64,000 nt of DNA from NCBI GenBank assembly GCA_963691815.1, contig OY829648.1, forward strand, positions 11,365,746 through 11,429,745, given 5' to 3'. Source of the stretch: Echiichthys vipera. Lineage: Eukaryota; Chordata; Actinopteri; Perciformes; Trachinidae. The translations under genes and the position numbers were made by a program. How positions within the stretch are numbered: position 1 is the stretch's first letter; each line of letters begins with the position of its first letter. Positions 31,050-47,764 of this stretch are shown here, in pieces. The notes beneath the pieces are model-generated. The model was not told the origin of the DNA. It saw only the letters and a program-made list of their open reading frames with translations, and did no database searches.

Positions 31050-32369
31050 GAACATGTGAGCTAGAGGGTCCTTTAATTTACCAGGGGGGTCTGTACAAAC
31101 AATGGTGTCGCAGATGAAGTGTAGCTCAGAATAAAAAGCCTAATTTGTAGCTTTAGTTAAGTGTCTTTTGAAGAATTCCCACATATTAAATTAAACCGAT
31201 TCTTTCTGGGTCATCTTGAAAGTAAATGTGGTTTGGACACAGGTCGTGCTCACACAGTCGGTGTGATGCAGCAGATTTGGTAAGTGGTGTGTGAGGCGGG
31301 AAAGAGAAATTCCCATACTCCCTTTTCCCCTGTCTGAGAAAAGAATAGGTTCAAGATCACACAGTTGCCGCTTGTTTACATCAACAGAGTAAACCAAGAG
31401 CCATTTTTTATAGCATCCAAAACTGACAGATGCCCCCTGCCAAGTCCTCTTAATAGTTAAGGTTTGTGAATTTAATCTCACTAATTTCGACATATCCCTC
31501 TAAGGATCTTAAAGCTTAACTTTGGAAAAGAAAAAAGACCCTGTACGGCCCTCTTTGGAATACCGGTGTCCGTTTTTTGTCAATCCTTTACTGAAAGCCT
31601 GTCAAAAATGGTTAGCTTCTCCAGTGAAACTACTTCTTTGCATCTTAGCTCCCGGTCTTGCCCTGTGTCTGCACAATTTCTTTCTATCCTCTTGTTTCTC
31701 TCCTTTTGTTTAGATAAAGCGAGGGATTAGGAAAGATTTGCCCCCATAAAGTAGGGGTTTGATGGGCTTTTATCCCACCATGTTGCTAAAGCTGTGTAGC
31801 CCCTGGATTAGGCCTTGACAATAGGAACCCTTGTGCTGGGCCGCAGCCTGAGGGGCACAACTAAAGACCAGCTCTGAGAAAGAGGGAGGAAACAAACCTG
31901 CCAACACCGATATGTCAAGTCTGCCAGAGAAACCGTTCAGAGGAGTGGCCCTAGCTGCAGCAGGGTGTGCTGTGTCCACAGGATCATACAAGAAGAAACA
32001 ATAGTGAAAGTGAACAACTTGTGGTCAGCCTCACATCTACAGATTGATTGTGTCTCTGTCCAATGATTTTATTCCTACATAATAACACCAATTTCTACCA
32101 AAGTGCTGATGTGAAAAGTTTTAGATGCATTTTTTCAAAGTCTGTTTACAGATCTTGGGGAGTACAGCTGCATATGTGATAAGTAGCACGCTCCTCATGT
32201 CTGCTTGAGTCTAACCGACTCATACACAACTCTTTTGGTTCACCTACAACGTGTGTACGTTCTTATGAAGGACCTGTTCCTCAGCTCAGGGGTATGTGCT
32301 GAACGAGAGTCGTGCTGAACGAAAGTCTGGGGCAGCAGCTTTCGAAAGTTAACCTGACACTTATGCACA

Positions 32370-32622
32370 ATGGACTGGTGGCTAGAGAGGTGCCAGTTCA
32401 TCTCCTGGGCACTGCCGAGGTGCTGTTGAGCAAGGCACCGAACAACCAACTGCTCGGGGTGCCGGTCACTGTCAGCCCCCTCGCTCTAACATTGGTTGGA
32501 TCTATATAGGTCCTGTCTGTGTGTGTGTGTTTCGGGCCTGTGTGTGTGTAAAATGAAAAATATTAGAGTGAAAATTGAATTTCCCCATTCCCGGGACTAA
32601 TAAAGGAATTCTTCTTCTTTAA
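32370..32622 (+). mobile_element. tRNA-derived SINE, family 1, copy C (5'-truncated)
   Basis: It begins inside the body ('tggactggtggctagagagg') and runs to the family tail ('actaataaaggaattcttc'). The tRNA-like head is absent. The inner GT stretch is short here, about 12-15 bases in each block, unlike in copy A. Confidence 0.75.
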
Positions 32623-34249
32623 AAAGAACAATTCCTCTGTGAATCTAACGTCACACGAGGCTAAATCAGCCGTTGTACGAGTATAACACATCTCCTGCTG
32701 GACAGTCAAATTGCATTGTGGGTGATGTAGATCCCAGGTTCTGTAGGAAGAGGACGAATGTGTGGAATTAAAAAGATGGTATGTCTGGTTCTGCTGCATA
32801 AGTTGTAATACTTTTTCCATCATTTGTCTGAGGAGTGCTTAAATCGGTGTAAAGTGTACACTCTTTCAGCTATATTAATCAATATATTTATATTACTAAT
32901 GAATTAAATTACTAGCACCAAACTGCAGACAGATACACTTAATGACTAGCTGGTGAACAGTGGAGCATTTAGCAGCTTAATGGCCAGATACTTCTCTCCG
33001 GAGTCGGCGGAGACCTAAACAGAGCTAAAAGGAAAGTGAATGCTGGACTTACTTTCATTATGTCCAAAATTAATACTTGTGTTGTTCTGTCTTTACTGGA
33101 TGTCTGTGTGAGTTTTTTGTAATCAGAATCTTTAACTTGAACATTGCACTGGTTTCTTTATTTGCATGGACTCCATCACTCATAAGTCTGATGTTTGTCC
33201 ATTAAATGTCTGTGTTGCCAAAGTAAATAGACTTCCTTTGGTTGTAGAGAATCATGACTCCCCATACTTGCAACTGTGGTGTTTGTAATAAGTAAAAAAA
33301 AGAAGTCCACTAGATTAATATGAGATGTTTACAATAAGCATAAAAGACTGTGTGCTCGCAACATAAAGTAACTGATATCTGAGTATCAAAAAAGTGGCAG
33401 TGGAGCCAGAAATTTGTCCATTTTAATCAGGTATCCAACAGGTATGAGGAAAGTCTTAAAGGGGAATGCCCGGCTAATACACAGCCGGAGGATTGTAAAT
33501 GGCAAGTTGCTTTGTTACTCCAGTCACACAAGTCCCAAGGAAACAGTCATAACCATACATCAAAATGATGAATTTCACCCAAATGAGCACAAGCTAACCT
33601 TGACTAAGAGCATGTGCGGGCCAGAGCAGCTGGATTGAAACCTAATATATTCATGAAGTTAAAGAAAACCTAATGATGAAAGTTAATGGGCTCTGAAGGC
33701 TGAAGGCATCAACTTTCTCCTCGATTTGATGTAAAATGCCTCTTGGAAATATAGGGAGCCATTTGAGGGGCAAAATTACAAACATTCATGCGTTATAAAC
33801 CTGATTAAAAACTGAACATGATTTATAAATCGCTGCAGCTTCTTCAGCTGAGCTTTGATTCAAGCTGCCAAAGTCCTGATGCAGGGATAAAAGTTTTGAT
33901 ATTCAGAAAGCAGGCGGGGGGATGATTGAGAGCAAAGACGATAACTCAGATCTGTGGAGAGGCTTTAACACGATAAAGCTTGAATGCAGCCAGAGTGCAG
34001 AGAACAATGAGTGCGCCAATGAAATCTGCAGAAATCTGAGATGAATTTGGGGTTTAGAAAGTTAGCCTGCAGCGAGCAGTGCTGAGATCATGAAGGTGAT
34101 CGGGATGAGAGGCTGTGTGCAGATGGTAAATAAAGCGATGGGCAAACTATTTTCATGGGCCTCAGAGCCACTAATACTGTTCTGCGAAAACAAAACATCT
34201 GGGACTACTGTTTTTACTTTAAGTCAAAGGAACTGCACTGACTGGTCAA

Positions 34250-34445
34250 TTATTCGGTTGACAGTCAATTAATTTGCAACTATTTTAACAAAACGAGACA
34301 TTTGTTGATGTCACCGTTAGTCTTGGAAGTTTTGGATCACCATTTTCTGCCATTTTATAGAACGATTAATTGAGAAAATAATAGGCAGACTAAATACTTG
34401 TGAAAAATAATTGTTAGTTGGAGCAAATGTAGATTTAATTCCTGC
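34250..34445 (+). repeat. Degenerate interspersed repeat
   Basis: This AT-rich stretch has 'attttctgccattttataga', 'cgattaattgagaaaataat' and 'aataattgttagttg', a pattern I recognise as a common fish repeat. Only one copy is present in the window, so the call rests on recall. Confidence 0.4.
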
Positions 34446-35127
34446 ATCATGAGATATTTGGATATCAATAAAACGTTTGCCCAGAAAATGTAAAGCATCA
34501 CATTTCCTCCTCTGAATACAAAAGTAGTTAAACTTTTTTTTAAGGTGCATTATTATGTCATTATTTTTCCTTTAAAAAGACTTTGTAATATCTCTTAAAA
34601 CAAGTGCCTAGATTTAGAAAGCCACTCTGTTTGTGGACAACACCATAACATATCACATCACAATTGTAAATGCTATTTAGTTTATTCACTTCTACTCACT
34701 TGTCCAAATTGCAGTGAATGTGTAAACAGAGTCAGTGTGGGTTTACTCTCCACTCCATCCCTGCATAACGAGAGGCTGCTGCTCCACTGGCCTAATATCA
34801 CTCTAATGGCAGCTCCTCTTGACACTTGCATTAAAGCCCTCAGCCACGCTGGACATTGGCCCGCATTAAGTTCCGTAAAAAAGCTGATTTGAGGAAGAGC
34901 AGCTGAGAGGAATTCCTTCTCGCTTTAATTGCTTTAGAAACGGTTCCCACAAAGAGACACTGGCCAGATTTACGTCCAGTTGAAGTTCTTATTTCCATCG
35001 GTTCACAAGTTAATCCGATTTTTTTCTCCTCTGGGCCTAAATGCTCTGCAGCTATACTGACACAAAAGGGAAGGAAAACATAAGGTCGGAATAAAAAAAA
35101 CAACCATTAAAGAATAATTATTGCCTT

Positions 35128-35153
35128 TATTATTATTATTATTATTATTATTA
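35128..35153. repeat. (TTA)n microsatellite
   Basis: About eight TTA/ATT units in unique sequence upstream of dmbx1. Confidence 0.9.
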
Positions 35154-35924
35154 TGAGTATTATGGTTATGATTAATGGTGGCATTCGCTCACTCATTTTG
35201 TCATTAAAAAAACAATCTACACACTCAACACTTGTTGCTTTTCACTTTGAATGCGTTGCTTTGATATTTTTGGATTTTCCCAGATGTATAAGAAAGCCAA
35301 TTAAAACTGAAATCAGAGTGAGGACAATACTTGAACTCTTTATAGTGAACTTTGTATAAACGCGTTGAGGTAACCTATAAGACTATCGCACTTTCTTCTC
35401 GCGCAGGCTGTTGTCATGAGTCTAAAGTTCTGCAAATGAAATGGACAAAGATCAAATTGAGTTTAGAGAGAGATTTTAACCCCCCTATCCAAACCCACCT
35501 TCCCCTTTCTCTCTCACCCTCTCGGAGAAAATTCAACAAAATATGCAAGCTTTACATTAAAAGGCTACTTTTCGCTGCCCTTAATTCCAGCCTAAACGGT
35601 TTTTCTCCGGGAGAATAAATCTTTTCTAAAAACCTTGAAGAAGAGAGGGGCATTATTGTTTTAATCCTCTTACCAGCAGTCATTTCAAGACATTTTTTTG
35701 GAGGGTGAAATGGCGTCTTGTCTACCCAATCCTAACCTAAATCCCTCGGGGCCGGGGAGCTGCTGGAGGCAGCGGTGTAGCCCCAGCCTGCATCTCTCCA
35801 CCTCAGCTGCAGTCCCGCTAAACATGCAGTTCACACCGAGGCATGAGCAAAATAAAATTAAAGCACGGAATTAACCTGAAAGCCACCGTGCACAAGTCAC
35901 TGCAATAGAGTGGTGCAGGCCAGT

Positions 35925-36000
35925 GTTTTCCATTTGCATAGCATTTAATTAAGACCTGTGTCATAGACCCTGAATTCAAGCTTTTAATGAGTTGGAGTTT
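35925..36000. promoter_or_regulatory. Octamer plus homeodomain sites upstream of dmbx1
   Basis: A perfect POU octamer ATTTGCAT (35932-35939) is followed five bases later by palindromic TTAATTAA (35945-35952), and then by TTTTAATGAG near 35981. It is unique sequence about 0.8 kb before the inferred transcription start. This close pairing suits a neural enhancer, but is inferred. Confidence 0.35.
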
Positions 36001-36639
36001 CCTTCTATAAAGCTCATAACTTCTAGATGCTGAAGATCTGATGTTGTAAATGTTAACTTTGAGGAGGACTCTTCAGATTTTTCTTCAAATGTTTATTTCG
36101 TCGACATTTGCAGCCAAATTGCGCAGCGTAATTAATATTAAAATATCAGCCCATAGACGTACAAATGTCCATTTTAGTGTTCATTAGCATTTTAATAATG
36201 CTGTGAATGTGGGTGAAGTGATTTAAAACTATTGTGGTTAAAAGAAGGTAGTTGTCTAAACTGTTTTGTTGAATATTTGAAAAAAGAAATGCAGTCTGCC
36301 CTTTGACCTTGGTTTCAGCAGCACATTTACATGTTCAAGTAAACCCCGATATATTAAAAATATGGAATAAAAATGAAGCCGTGTTAGAATATCATTGGGA
36401 ATAAGCATAAGCATCTGGTCATGCTGAGATTTGTTCAGAGAGTTTTAAAGCATTTTGCAGTACAGTAGGCTTAATAACAATAATTAAGATAACAGCCTAA
36501 TTGTACATTTTATATAGCTGCAAAATAAAAATAAAAAAGGAAAGTCGGCACCTCGGATGCAGAAAAAGCATCTGAAGTGAGGAGTAGCCTAATGTGGAGG
36601 AGGAGGAGGGTGGAGGACTGTGGCGATGGAGGAGGAAAG

Positions 36640-36735
36640 CGACGTGATTGGCACAGAGAATGAGCGTCTGAGGGTCCCGGTGACCCCACCCGGAGCGCTT
36701 TAAAGGCCGGTAGATGGCAGCTCAGCATCCTCCCA
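36640..36735 (+). promoter_or_regulatory. dmbx1: Probable dmbx1 core promoter
   Basis: An inverted CCAAT box (ATTGG, 36647-36651), a CACCC/KLF-like CCCCACCC (36684-36691) and a TATA-like CTTTAAAG (36698-36705) follow each other with normal spacing, just before the inferred non-coding exon. Transcription would start about 25-30 bases after the TATA-like site, near 36730. This is inferred from motif order only. Confidence 0.45.
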
Positions 36736-36924
36736 CATCCACAGAGAGGCGAGCCGGAGGACGGAGCGGACCGAGCGGAATATTCTCAGGATATCAAAGT
36801 GAATGAACAGCTATAATGAAATGAAAACATCAACAAGCAACTGCGGATTTTAGAGGAGATTTGAAGGGGAAATATTCGGCCGGTGGTGGAGATATCTCGC
36901 GTCAGATCCACGGAGAGAAGACAG
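36730..36924 (+). other. dmbx1: dmbx1 non-coding 5' exon (exon 1)
   Basis: The stretch ends in a strong donor (ACAG then GTAAGA, donor at 36925), and the next acceptor in phase with the ATG is at 38778-38779 (tctctctgcag), ten bases before the start codon. GC content rises here compared with the AT-rich flanks, and promoter elements lie just upstream. The 5' limit is inferred from the TATA-like position, not seen. DMBX1 genes in other vertebrates also start with a 5' untranslated exon. RNA data would be needed to fix the transcription start. Confidence 0.6.
36803..36853 (+). CDS. Upstream ORF of 16 codons in the dmbx1 5' exon
   Basis: The first ATG of the inferred 5' exon (36803) opens a 16-codon frame, with an internal Met at codon 7, that closes at TAG 36851-36853, well before the donor at 36925. 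It has purine context (gtgaATGA; G at -4, A at +4, but T/G-poor at -3). If the exon is transcribed as inferred, scanning ribosomes would meet this ORF before the dmbx1 start, which could lower translation. No conserved peptide is recognised; it may be neutral. Confidence 0.35.
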   Translation: MNSYNEMKTSTSNCGF

Positions 36925-40649
<3,725 letters not shown>

Positions 40650-41945
40650 AGCTCGGACTGCTCAGTCTAAGTGTTGGCCCTCAAGTCAGGGCCATACCTA
40701 TATGGGCTCTGTCCACAGGAGGTGACTTTCGGCCCCTCTACACTATTCTCCTGACCTCTAACCACTGTCAGAAAATATCTCCAATTTCAAGTTAAGCTAC
40801 GTAATTGACAAAATGATCATTCTCAAGTCCTCTGTTCAAAATGTGACCGAAATTTTTATTTTGTGCTCGCTTCGTGTAGTTTAACTGAACATCTGCTGAT
40901 GTTTTGTTTGCAGTTTCTAGATTTCAAATAAACCCAAGCTCAGAACCGGAGCAGGGGGACAAACAGTAGAATCAACATGTTTTTTTGGGTACACAAAATA
41001 TGTTTTAGAGCCGGCACTTTAGGCGCACTTCCTAAGCTTGGGGCTTGGGTTGTCGACACACCTGTTCCCCTTCACTTCATCCTCACCATGTTGGCATGCA
41101 GCTCACCGCTGGGAGCACACCAGGATGTGAAGAACAGTTCTTCAGGACAGACTTAACAGAAAATAAGATTATGACAAGAACTCAAGGGACTCAATGAAAA
41201 ATAAATCCCACCTGGACTGCAGTTGTGACTGAATAGTACTTTATGCCTGTGGATCTTTGCTTGTATTCAAAAACACAAGCCAACTCTGCTAATGCTAGCT
41301 GCTCACTTCACTTCCAGGACAGATATAAGATATTAAGATATTCTATAATTCAACCGCTGAACTTGAACTATGCATGCATGAACCCCTCTGAAGCATGGCT
41401 TACAGCCGCAAAAACAGAAGGAAGTCACATCTGATCAGAAAAAAAGCTCAGATCACTCAATATAACCCCCCACCAAACTGTATTTCTTCGTATGACACAT
41501 GACTCCTTGTTTAAAGTTACAGCACTCAGCTGAATCCATCGAGCGTTGTAAATATCCCTCAGTGTTCGCCTCCATCTGCCTGGCTAAAGAGTAACTCCAT
41601 GTCTCCTAATGTGTGAAGGATTTGAGAGGAAACGTTTGATTTCTTTTTCAAATGTGGCTTTAAGCAAAGGACCTACGTCATCAAAGAAATACGTGGAGAA
41701 TCGGAGGAGGAGGCACAGTGACAAATAAATATGAAACCAGCTGACGTATATTTTTGTTTTTCTGGGTGCCAGACTGAACTCAACCTCTTTTTCTGAGCCA
41801 CTGGCTGCAGCAGAAAGACGCACAGGCCCATCCTCTATGTATTATATCGCTGTAGATTAAAGACATGTATTTCTCAATTGTTTAAAATGTGAGTAATTTA
41901 TCTGTTTAATGCAAGGGAATAAATCACAAATAAGAATGACTTCTT
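40650..41945 (+). other. dmbx1: dmbx1 3' UTR with candidate poly(A) signals
   Basis: AATAAA hexamers follow the stop at 40927-40932, 41200-41205, 41724-41729 and 41918-41923. The last is followed after some 20 bases by a GT-rich stretch (ttgtttccagtgtcgttgc), so it is my preferred end, giving a 3' UTR of about 1.3 kb. Use of the earlier hexamers would give shorter forms. No other gene is seen in this stretch. Confidence 0.5.
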
Positions 41946-43261
41946 GTTTCCAGTGTCGTTGCTTGGAAATGTTAGATGGAAATATTTGCTTGTACTGACA
42001 TTTTCCAAAGCAGGGAAGAATATACGACTCGAGAAATCAACACACAGAGGGAATGCAAAACATCAGTTATAAGAAATGTAGGAAAAGAACACACATGTGG
42101 CAGCCTCTGTTGAACAAATGTCTGACATGCAGATATTTGGGCTGAATTGAGGAAATAGATACAGTGTTTGGATGTCATGAAAACATTTCCTTTACAGAAG
42201 TTTTGTATTAGCAGAGGTTTTTGTGGATTTCTGAAACTTTGGACCTTTGTCAGCTAAAAGGTGAGTCAGGAGAAGACCAGACAAGATGTCTAGATCATGA
42301 ACCCGGAATTTACACCCAGCAGGACGTCCAACCAACACGCAAACATGCGCAAAAACATCCACTCACATACAGGTGTTGAAAAATAACACCCCAAAACATT
42401 TTCTCAAAGTTTCTCCAGTGGGAGGAAGCGTGAAAAGAGAGAGGGATTATAGGGTGTGCCGAATCCCGTTCCCCTGGCTGACAGTGCTGAGAGGGACTGA
42501 CAGGAAATCTTAATAACCAGTTTTGATTTCCACACACATTCACTTCAACCCTTTATAGTCAAAAATTAAGTTTGGTTAATATGTTCCACTGAAGACACCT
42601 TGATGAACCGTAAATAATTTAGACACAGCAGGTCTACCATGCTCGACGGTGAGGTTTACACACCACATAGGGGAGAACCTGCCACTTGTTCAGTTAGTGC
42701 AGAATAACTAATCCTAAATGAAATGACTGAAGCAGAGTGTCAGGCTCTAAAGAGTCTCCAATCCACCACCCACCAGCCCACACACCCTTCACTCTCTCTC
42801 TCTCTCTGCTCCTCTCTTCCCCCACCCCGTCACCCGAGGTTTGGCTGCACCGAAACAGAATGCTTTGCCATAAGAAGATTACCTTTGGTAGGGATATCGA
42901 TGGATTAAGTAAGAATAGAATGAGATAAAATAGGACTGAAAGGGTTCCCAGAGTCAGCAAAGTTCAGACACCTGTTTTTTTCCTGTCCTTTCCCGCTTTC
43001 TCACTCCATGGATGTAAAGATTGTATCACTGTCTAACTGGAGAAAAGGAGCTAAGAGGGGTGGGTGGTTTACAATGGGGCAGGTTACAGTGCATAAAAAT
43101 AACTTTGGGGCAATTCTAACAAACGTCCTCGAGCTTATTTTTGTTTTCAGGCCTACTCTTAAAATATGCGGTCAATTTGTCATGAACCTCTGTGTTTTTT
43201 GTGTCCGTAAAGATCATATTGGTGTAAGTAAATGGGAATGCTGTGTTTGTGTGTGTGAGAG

Positions 43262-43265
<4 letters not shown>

Positions 43266-43327
<62 letters not shown>

Positions 43328-43332
43328 TGTGT
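43266..43332. repeat. (GT)n microsatellite
   Basis: About 30 GT units with one GA interruption near the end, between dmbx1 and faah. Confidence 0.95.
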
Positions 43333-43863
43333 CTATGGCAGCTAAGCTGCTGAAGGTTTCCAGGAGCTCTTTGATGTGTATCTGGGCAATGCGCTATTAG
43401 AGGGATTTTCCTAGTTGACAGCTCAGAGAATGTGTGGAGGAATTGCGATGCCAGCGGGCTAAAAGAATGCTGGAAACAGGATTAGGATCATATTCTGGCA
43501 GCTCCTGTCACTTCATCAATGGGCTAAGGTTTCCTCAGTGACAGCCCTCCTTCTCTGCCCGGCTAAAACCTTTAGTGGGACCATAAAAGGGGTGAGAGAG
43601 GGGAAAAAACAATGATTGAATGGTGTGCTATGATTTCTGTGCTGCTGGGTTTGCTCTGAGGGCTTTGTGTTGGGAGGTCTCAGGGGGACGGCATTGATTT
43701 GGAGGGAGGGGTAGGTTGCGGGGATGAGAAAAGGAGGCTTTTTTGGGGGGTGGGGGGCTTTCTTGGAAGTTTTACACCCAAATCCCCATGGCGGAGCATG
43801 TGGAAGGGTTTTACACTGATGCTAGCGGACAGGGACAGCAGCTTGGTGTCCCCCAGGGGACGA

Positions 43864-43890
43864 CAGCAACAGCAGCAGCAGCAGCAGCAG
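43864..43890. repeat. (CAG)n microsatellite
   Basis: Nine triplets, CAG with one CAA. The frame encodes Gln or Ala runs, but no gene surrounds it. Confidence 0.9.
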
Positions 43891-46800
43891 GTGGGGAGGG
43901 AAGGGGGAATGCTGTTTCCTGGATCTTCAGGATCCAGTTTGTCTATGTAAGCCCGACCTGTCTTTACCAAGTGAGACCTCTTTCACTTAGTGATGGTTCA
44001 TCAAGTTATGTACCTAGATATGTCAAATATGCTTGTTGGCTCATTTGAGGATTTAACAGTGGCTCTCTGTTGTGATTAGTTTGTCTTATTATACTGAAGG
44101 ATTATTCTTGTGATTTTTGTCAACAAATCCCATAAAAAACAAAAACAATAATAAATTCATCTTGTTAACAAGTTTTGTCAGTTAAAGCTTATATTTCTGT
44201 GCCATAGACCTACACTGTTGTCCAAAAACTAATAAAAACACATCACGATGAACATGGTAGTTTATTTTTGAGTAAACCTCACATGCCTCCCCTGCTACTC
44301 GCTAAATCACCATGTGTGTATTCATCCACGGCTGAAAATAGTCTCAACAAACACACTTTTTCTTACTAACATTTGCTAAAAACTTTAGTGTCTAACTGGT
44401 TTAGGAAAGATCTTCACTTCTTAAAAATTAAAGTATATATTGTTGACCAGTTATAAAATGTTTTTGTCCACGACCATATTAAAAAATATATATTCTGAAG
44501 CAAAAAAGTGGTAAAGTTGATTTACTGCAAGATATTTTTCATCTGCAGGCTCTGAGCAGATAAACAAGACTATCGCACAAGAAAAAACATTTCACATGTC
44601 TAAATTTCAGAATGGAACATGTGGCAATACATCCAAATAATGTCTGCACTTTTTTTAAGATTATTAAAATGTGAAATGAAAGACATCACACGTGAAACAC
44701 CCTTCAGGTGATAAATTCACATGACTACATTTCAAATATGAGGAATTTACATAGAAGCACATATGAGTGTCCGGCACTTTACATATGACATATAATTTTT
44801 CACATTATTTCACATATGAATGTATGAATTACACAGCAGAACTCACTTTTTTCCATGATTGTAGCACTTAGGATCAGCCTACGTATCACTTGCTGTGTTC
44901 AGGTGAGTTATTTATGCTCTAAGATTTATATTTTTTGATATTTTGAGGTGCAGCTTCTGTCGTCGGGCCTGAGGTTGTGTTGCAGAACACTTCAGTGGGC
45001 TTATAGGGTGGTCTCTGCCATACATCTTGGACCAGCTGTTTCCTTGCTGCCACCAAAACCCCTTCCCCCAGGAGTGTAACTCCACACTTTGCTCACCCAT
45101 GTGAAACAATACTTTTTACAATACCACAGGAGTTTGATTGTTGGCGACAAGTTATATAATGCCAGGAATTACAGACTAGCATGCAAATGCTAAATCCTCC
45201 TCTCTTTCTCCTGAGAAGTGGATGAGACGGACTATATCTGCAGGCTTCACTCTGGCTCCCCAGCTTTGTGCTACAGAGACGCTCTCCTTTCTCCCCCTGA
45301 CTTGGGTGATAATCCTGACACGCACTGTCTGCATTTTTTACTGTACGTGTTTAAGCGCATTTGCAGAGCATTTATCTCTCCAATGTAAACCAATTTGGCT
45401 ATAAGGGCCTTGGGCCAAGCAAGGCGCTGGAGGGAAGAAAGGAAAACTCAAACCTAGCAGATGTGCAGAGAAGGGAGGATGGGAGAGCTGGCGAGGACGC
45501 GGGGGTTGATGAACAACTGAATGCAGCAAAAAAGGGGAAGCGGAACCCCATGGGAGAAAAAGAGTGTCCCTTGTCCGAAAGGTAAGCTTTTGAAACTTGG
45601 GATAGGCGCCTTTAAAGCCGATAGAACGTGGATCACTGAATTGTTGAGTCACAGAATCTGCGAAAATCATACGGAGCTCCCAGTTAATCCTGTCATAGTG
45701 AAATCGGTGGGCATACTTTTGAGATCCCAGCCCCTTTTAGAAGAAATTTGGAGCCTGCTGTATTGACAGAGCTGCTGTTTGATACCGCCTATACACCTGT
45801 ATCAGCTGTCTGTTAATCTGCCTTCCCCTCCTCCCTCTAGTCCTCCACAGCACGTCGCCTCTGCTGGTAGTAATGGCTGATGAAATGGACCAAAGACCTA
45901 AAAGCTGCCAATCTTGCTGCTTCTTGATGTCTCCTGTAAGTGTCTGTGGTTGCAGGATGAACTTGTTACTTTGATCATCTGAAAGGCAGAAGCCCTGCTG
46001 TGTCAAACATTACTACCTTCATTTCTGTTTAGCCATAAAGACTATGGACTCCTTGGTCCCTGAAATGGGACATTAAGACAGAATCATCCTAGTTTAGTTG
46101 GGGCTATATCAAGGTGTTTTATTTGCTGGCACACTGATGGTCTGAATGTGTTCGGATGGCTTTTAAAGTACCTGATCTTATGGCCTAAGGTTACTGTAAA
46201 TGAGGTGTTTGCTGTTCTTATCAATGAGACGTTACATGAGAAGAGCACCTTGGCCTGCCAGGGCTGTTGGGTTCTGCAGTATGATTACAACAGGCTGATG
46301 CTCCCGATATCTAACTTCTCAAACTCTTTCATTATACTGGATACGCTCTATGCACTTGCTGAAGATAAATCATGGATCAAATAGTATTTCTACCCTTATG
46401 ACTACATCATGACATTTAGAAAGTTTTGATTTAAGACCTTATATCACATAACATCGGTTGATGGCAAAAACGAAAGAACTAGTTCGTCTGGTGCGTTCAG
46501 TGAGAGCCAGTGGAATCAAGCATATTGACCTGTAGCTCACAGTTGCAAAAGGCTGAATAACTGGGTGTTGATAATAGGTGGAATCAACAGTGCTGGAGAC
46601 GCTCTCACATTAAACGGAGCCAATTGATTTGGTGTTAAAATAGCTTATGGAACTTAGCATGCTAATGAATTATAAAGAGCCTGATGTGACTATAACGAAT
46701 ACAGAGAGTTTTCCCAAAGACTGTATAAAAATGGACACAGCATACCCATTGGGGTCCGTTCTCTCAACTCGATCCAATTGTACTCGCCTTCGGGAGTCGC

Positions 46801-47651
46801 CATCTTGTCAGACTTTGACTCCTCCTCAATTCCTCTTACCAAAAAAAGGTGTTGTCGGGATGTCGGAGGGAGGAAGATACGGCCATCTGGCTGACGTATA
46901 GCTCTGAGAAGTGAGGGCCAGGGGCTAGCTGTCACTTAAGAGGCAGCGCTACTAATTATTAAAAAAATTGTAACCTAACCCCCCCCCAAACAAACTAACT
47001 TGGTACAAAAAAAATCACTTCCCTCAGTGTTGTCATGGAGATATGACAACTAGTCTAAATATACAGACTAGAATGGTGTTTTGTACCGGACCTTAAATAG
47101 GTTTAATTAGGCTGTGAAAAGAGCCTATTTAACATGGGGGTCAATGAGAAATTGCTCTATTGTGCAAACTACTAGTGGACACTCTGAGAACTGCAGTTTT
47201 TAGCACTCCAGTATTGGATCAACCAGGAAGTTGATGTGGTGGGGGCGTGAGTTTCCTCCTGTAGTTTAATTGTAGCAACTTGCTGAATGTCCTGATTGTA
47301 CAGCAGGAGTCAATCTAATTTTGAAACAATGCCTCATGCATAATATCAAAATATAAACATTATTTTTCTCATACTGTCTGTTTCAATATATCTGTATTTA
47401 CCCTCTGTCTGAAACACTCCATTTTAGTGCCTGTCTCTTTAAGAACAGCTCCGTCTGCTCTGATTGGTCAGTGTTTCTGGGTCTTCATCATCTGCGCTCT
47501 CTGCACCATCATTGCAGCCAAGGAATGACTTTAACGCCACTGTAGCGTCAATTTCTATCTTTATATAGTATAGTTAGTATATACAGTAGTTATGACATCA
47601 CAACTGTAGTCTGAAGTCCTGATAGCTTTTTTAAAGGCCCAGTTTCTGAAT

Positions 47652-47764
47652 ACGGGCTGTGTTCCTTTCTCTGTGGATTGAGAATTTTGATACTTTCACG
47701 CCTCAACCTGCTTTATAATCAAGAAGACACAGAAATCTCACTTTTTACAATACGGCGACTTTAA
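47652..47764 (+). repeat. Interspersed repeat, family 5, copy B
   Basis: Second copy of the element at 26004-26124, same orientation, about 10 bases shorter in the middle. The 47500-47650 stretch before it may belong to the same element. Confidence 0.65.

Larger units (their letters stand above)
31050..36639. other. dmbx1 upstream region
   Basis: No exon is supported upstream of 36730. The 32296-32327 stretch has a 16-base tandem word (gtgctgaacga.agtc twice). The part at 34780-34960 is unique and enhancer-like (cctaatatcactctaatggc; gctttaattgctttag). The part at 33600-34080 is unique too. Confidence 0.4.

Noticed and set aside
30544..31059. ORF of 171 codons on the + strand
   Set aside because: It ends in a Thr-His run from CA repeats; the first 130 residues match nothing and it overlaps a candidate regulatory block.
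43680..44048. ORFs with Gln, Ala or Cys runs
   Set aside because: The runs come from a (CAG)n repeat and no coding context surrounds them.
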